Below are positions 6,139 through 6,557 of a DNA stretch of 6,557 nucleotides, piece by piece. The stretch comes from JBEGHD01 sp049334165 (lineage in GTDB: Bacteria; Bacteroidota; Bacteroidia; Flavobacteriales_D; Sanyastnellaceae), in the NCBI GenBank assembly GCA_049334165.1, contig JBEGHD010000025.1. One strand, 5' to 3'. The translations under genes and the position numbers were made by a program. How positions within the stretch are numbered: position 1 is the stretch's first letter; each line of letters opens with the position of its first letter. Under the pieces are notes generated by a model that saw only the letters and a program-made list of their open reading frames with translations, made no database searches and was not told the DNA's origin.

Positions 6139-6442
6139 GCTTTGGTTAGAATTTGAAGAAGTTGACCCAGGAAATTGGGACACTGACAACGAGTTTGCTA
6201 ATATTCACGTGGACTTACCTGACGGCAGGCATTATGGAATTAATGTATGGACGTATAAATTTTTTGAGACTTCGATTAAGTTGGATATGGAGAACGGTGA
6301 TAATTTAAAAGGTCTTTATCAAACTCCACCTGACTTGTTCGTAAAGGAATTGACGAGAGATTGCATTGAAAAAACAATTTCTGACTTATTAGACAAAGGC
6401 GATTTGGAAGATGTTTTAAATCCAACTGTAATTGATAAATAA
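6125..6442 (+). CDS. Small acidic alpha/beta protein, unknown function (cassette 2, second gene)
   Basis: This 105-residue protein is predicted to be soluble and cytoplasmic. The first half looks like beta strands with aromatic positions (EEVDPGNWDTDNEF at 11-24, then DLPDGRHYGINVWTYKF at 30-46). The second half is helical and acidic (PDLFVKELTRDCIEKTISDL at about 69-88). No family is recognised; the layout is compatible with small cassette or immunity-like proteins, but nothing identifies one. Its ATG lies inside the end of the preceding gene (14-base overlap) and no alternative start with better spacing is visible. The stop is five bases before the start of the terminal site. Confidence 0.7.
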   Translation: MLKFKLWLEFEEVDPGNWDTDNEFANIHVDLPDGRHYGINVWTYKFFETSIKLDMENGDNLKGLYQTPPDLFVKELTRDCIEKTISDLLDKGDLEDVLNPTVIDK

Positions 6443-6447
6443 AAACT

Positions 6448-6557
6448 GGCTACAACAACGCATCCTATGTAAAGCCCTCAGCTCACTCTAAAAGTAATAA
6501 ATAATATTTTTCTATACTCTTTTATGTCATTGTAGTTGGTGTTGGGCTGTTGGGTTG
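6448..6557. other. attC-like recombination site 2 (left half only)
   Basis: GGCTACAAC at 6448-6456 is followed by the three-base spacer AAC (6457-6459) and an arm starting GCATCCTATG at 6460. The layout is the same as at site 1 (TACAAC, AAA, GCATAT). A matching right arm, expected to read roughly CATAGGATGC then GTTGTA, is not present before 6557. If the site is as long as site 1 it would end about 25 to 30 bases beyond the window. AGCCC at 6473-6477 could pair with GGGCT at 6544-6548, which may be the inner part of the stem. Confidence 0.6.

Larger units (their letters stand above)
5749..6557 (+). mobile_element. Integron-like gene cassette 2 (cut by window end)
   Basis: This unit starts at GTTGTAGCC and an A7-ATG start region nearly identical in layout to that of cassette 1 (the 14 bases at 4942-4955 and 5760-5773 are the same). 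It carries two overlapping genes and a terminal site that opens with GGCTACAAC at 6448-6456, the exact reverse complement of its own start. This agreement differs from cassette 1 (GCATACAAC) in step with the different start, which is strong evidence for the unit boundaries. The right-hand core is not in the window. Confidence 0.65.

Noticed and set aside
6541..6555. GTTGGGC (6541-6547) and GTTGGGT (6549-6555) as classical attC R' boxes (GTTRRRY)
   Set aside because: They fit the degenerate pattern but are not complementary to the left box of this site (GGCTACAAC), and the cassettes here use GTTGTA, so they are most likely chance matches in a G/T-rich end.

Overview
The window looks like a chromosome segment of a member of the Bacteroidota. 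The signs are a TonB-dependent outer-membrane receptor that begins with a carboxypeptidase-regulatory-like domain, a small TPR protein of a type familiar from this phylum, A-rich rather than Shine-Dalgarno-like sequence before start codons, and palindromic intergenic repeats of a kind I recall from such genomes. No rRNA, tRNA or CRISPR array is visible.

Layout. 1-568 is non-coding and rich in inverted repeats. 569-2719 encodes the receptor. 2720-2927 is an intergenic stretch with a palindromic repeat. 2928-3572 encodes an exported, probably lipid-anchored TPR protein, closed by a strong intrinsic terminator (3604-3638). These two genes have balanced to GC-rich base use and look like resident chromosome. 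3656-4897 encodes a complete tyrosine recombinase with R-K-H-R-H-Y residues R255, K280, H344, R347, H370 and Y379. From its stop codon to the end of the window the DNA is AT-rich and carries only small genes of unknown function.

The main result is that everything after the recombinase is built like an integron cassette array, with a recombinase and recombination sites that do not match the classical IntI/attC pattern. Two units start with GTTGTA (4929 and 5748) followed by an A7-ATG start about 20 bases later. Each unit carries two overlapping genes and ends in an inverted-repeat site that begins with TACAAC (5626 and 6451). The first site (5623-5756) is a complete imperfect palindrome of about 130 bp with asymmetric spacers and better predicted pairing on the bottom strand, as in integron attC sites. 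The bases next to each unit's starting GTTGTA (TGC in unit 1, GCC in unit 2) are matched by the reverse complement at that same unit's own end (GCA and GGC). This is the expected signature of units that circularise and reinsert by cutting between G and TTGTA. The second unit's terminal site runs off the window.

The recombinase has XerD-like spacing between its catalytic residues and lacks the extra segment that IntI uses to grip folded attC DNA. Instead it has an N-terminal domain of about 60 residues that resembles a HARP domain. It is transcribed in the same direction as the cassettes, unlike the usual divergent intI. A proposed model is that the recombinase, made from the gene at the head of the array, inserts cassettes at a site just after its own stop codon (about 4868-4934). 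The functions of the four cassette genes are unknown.
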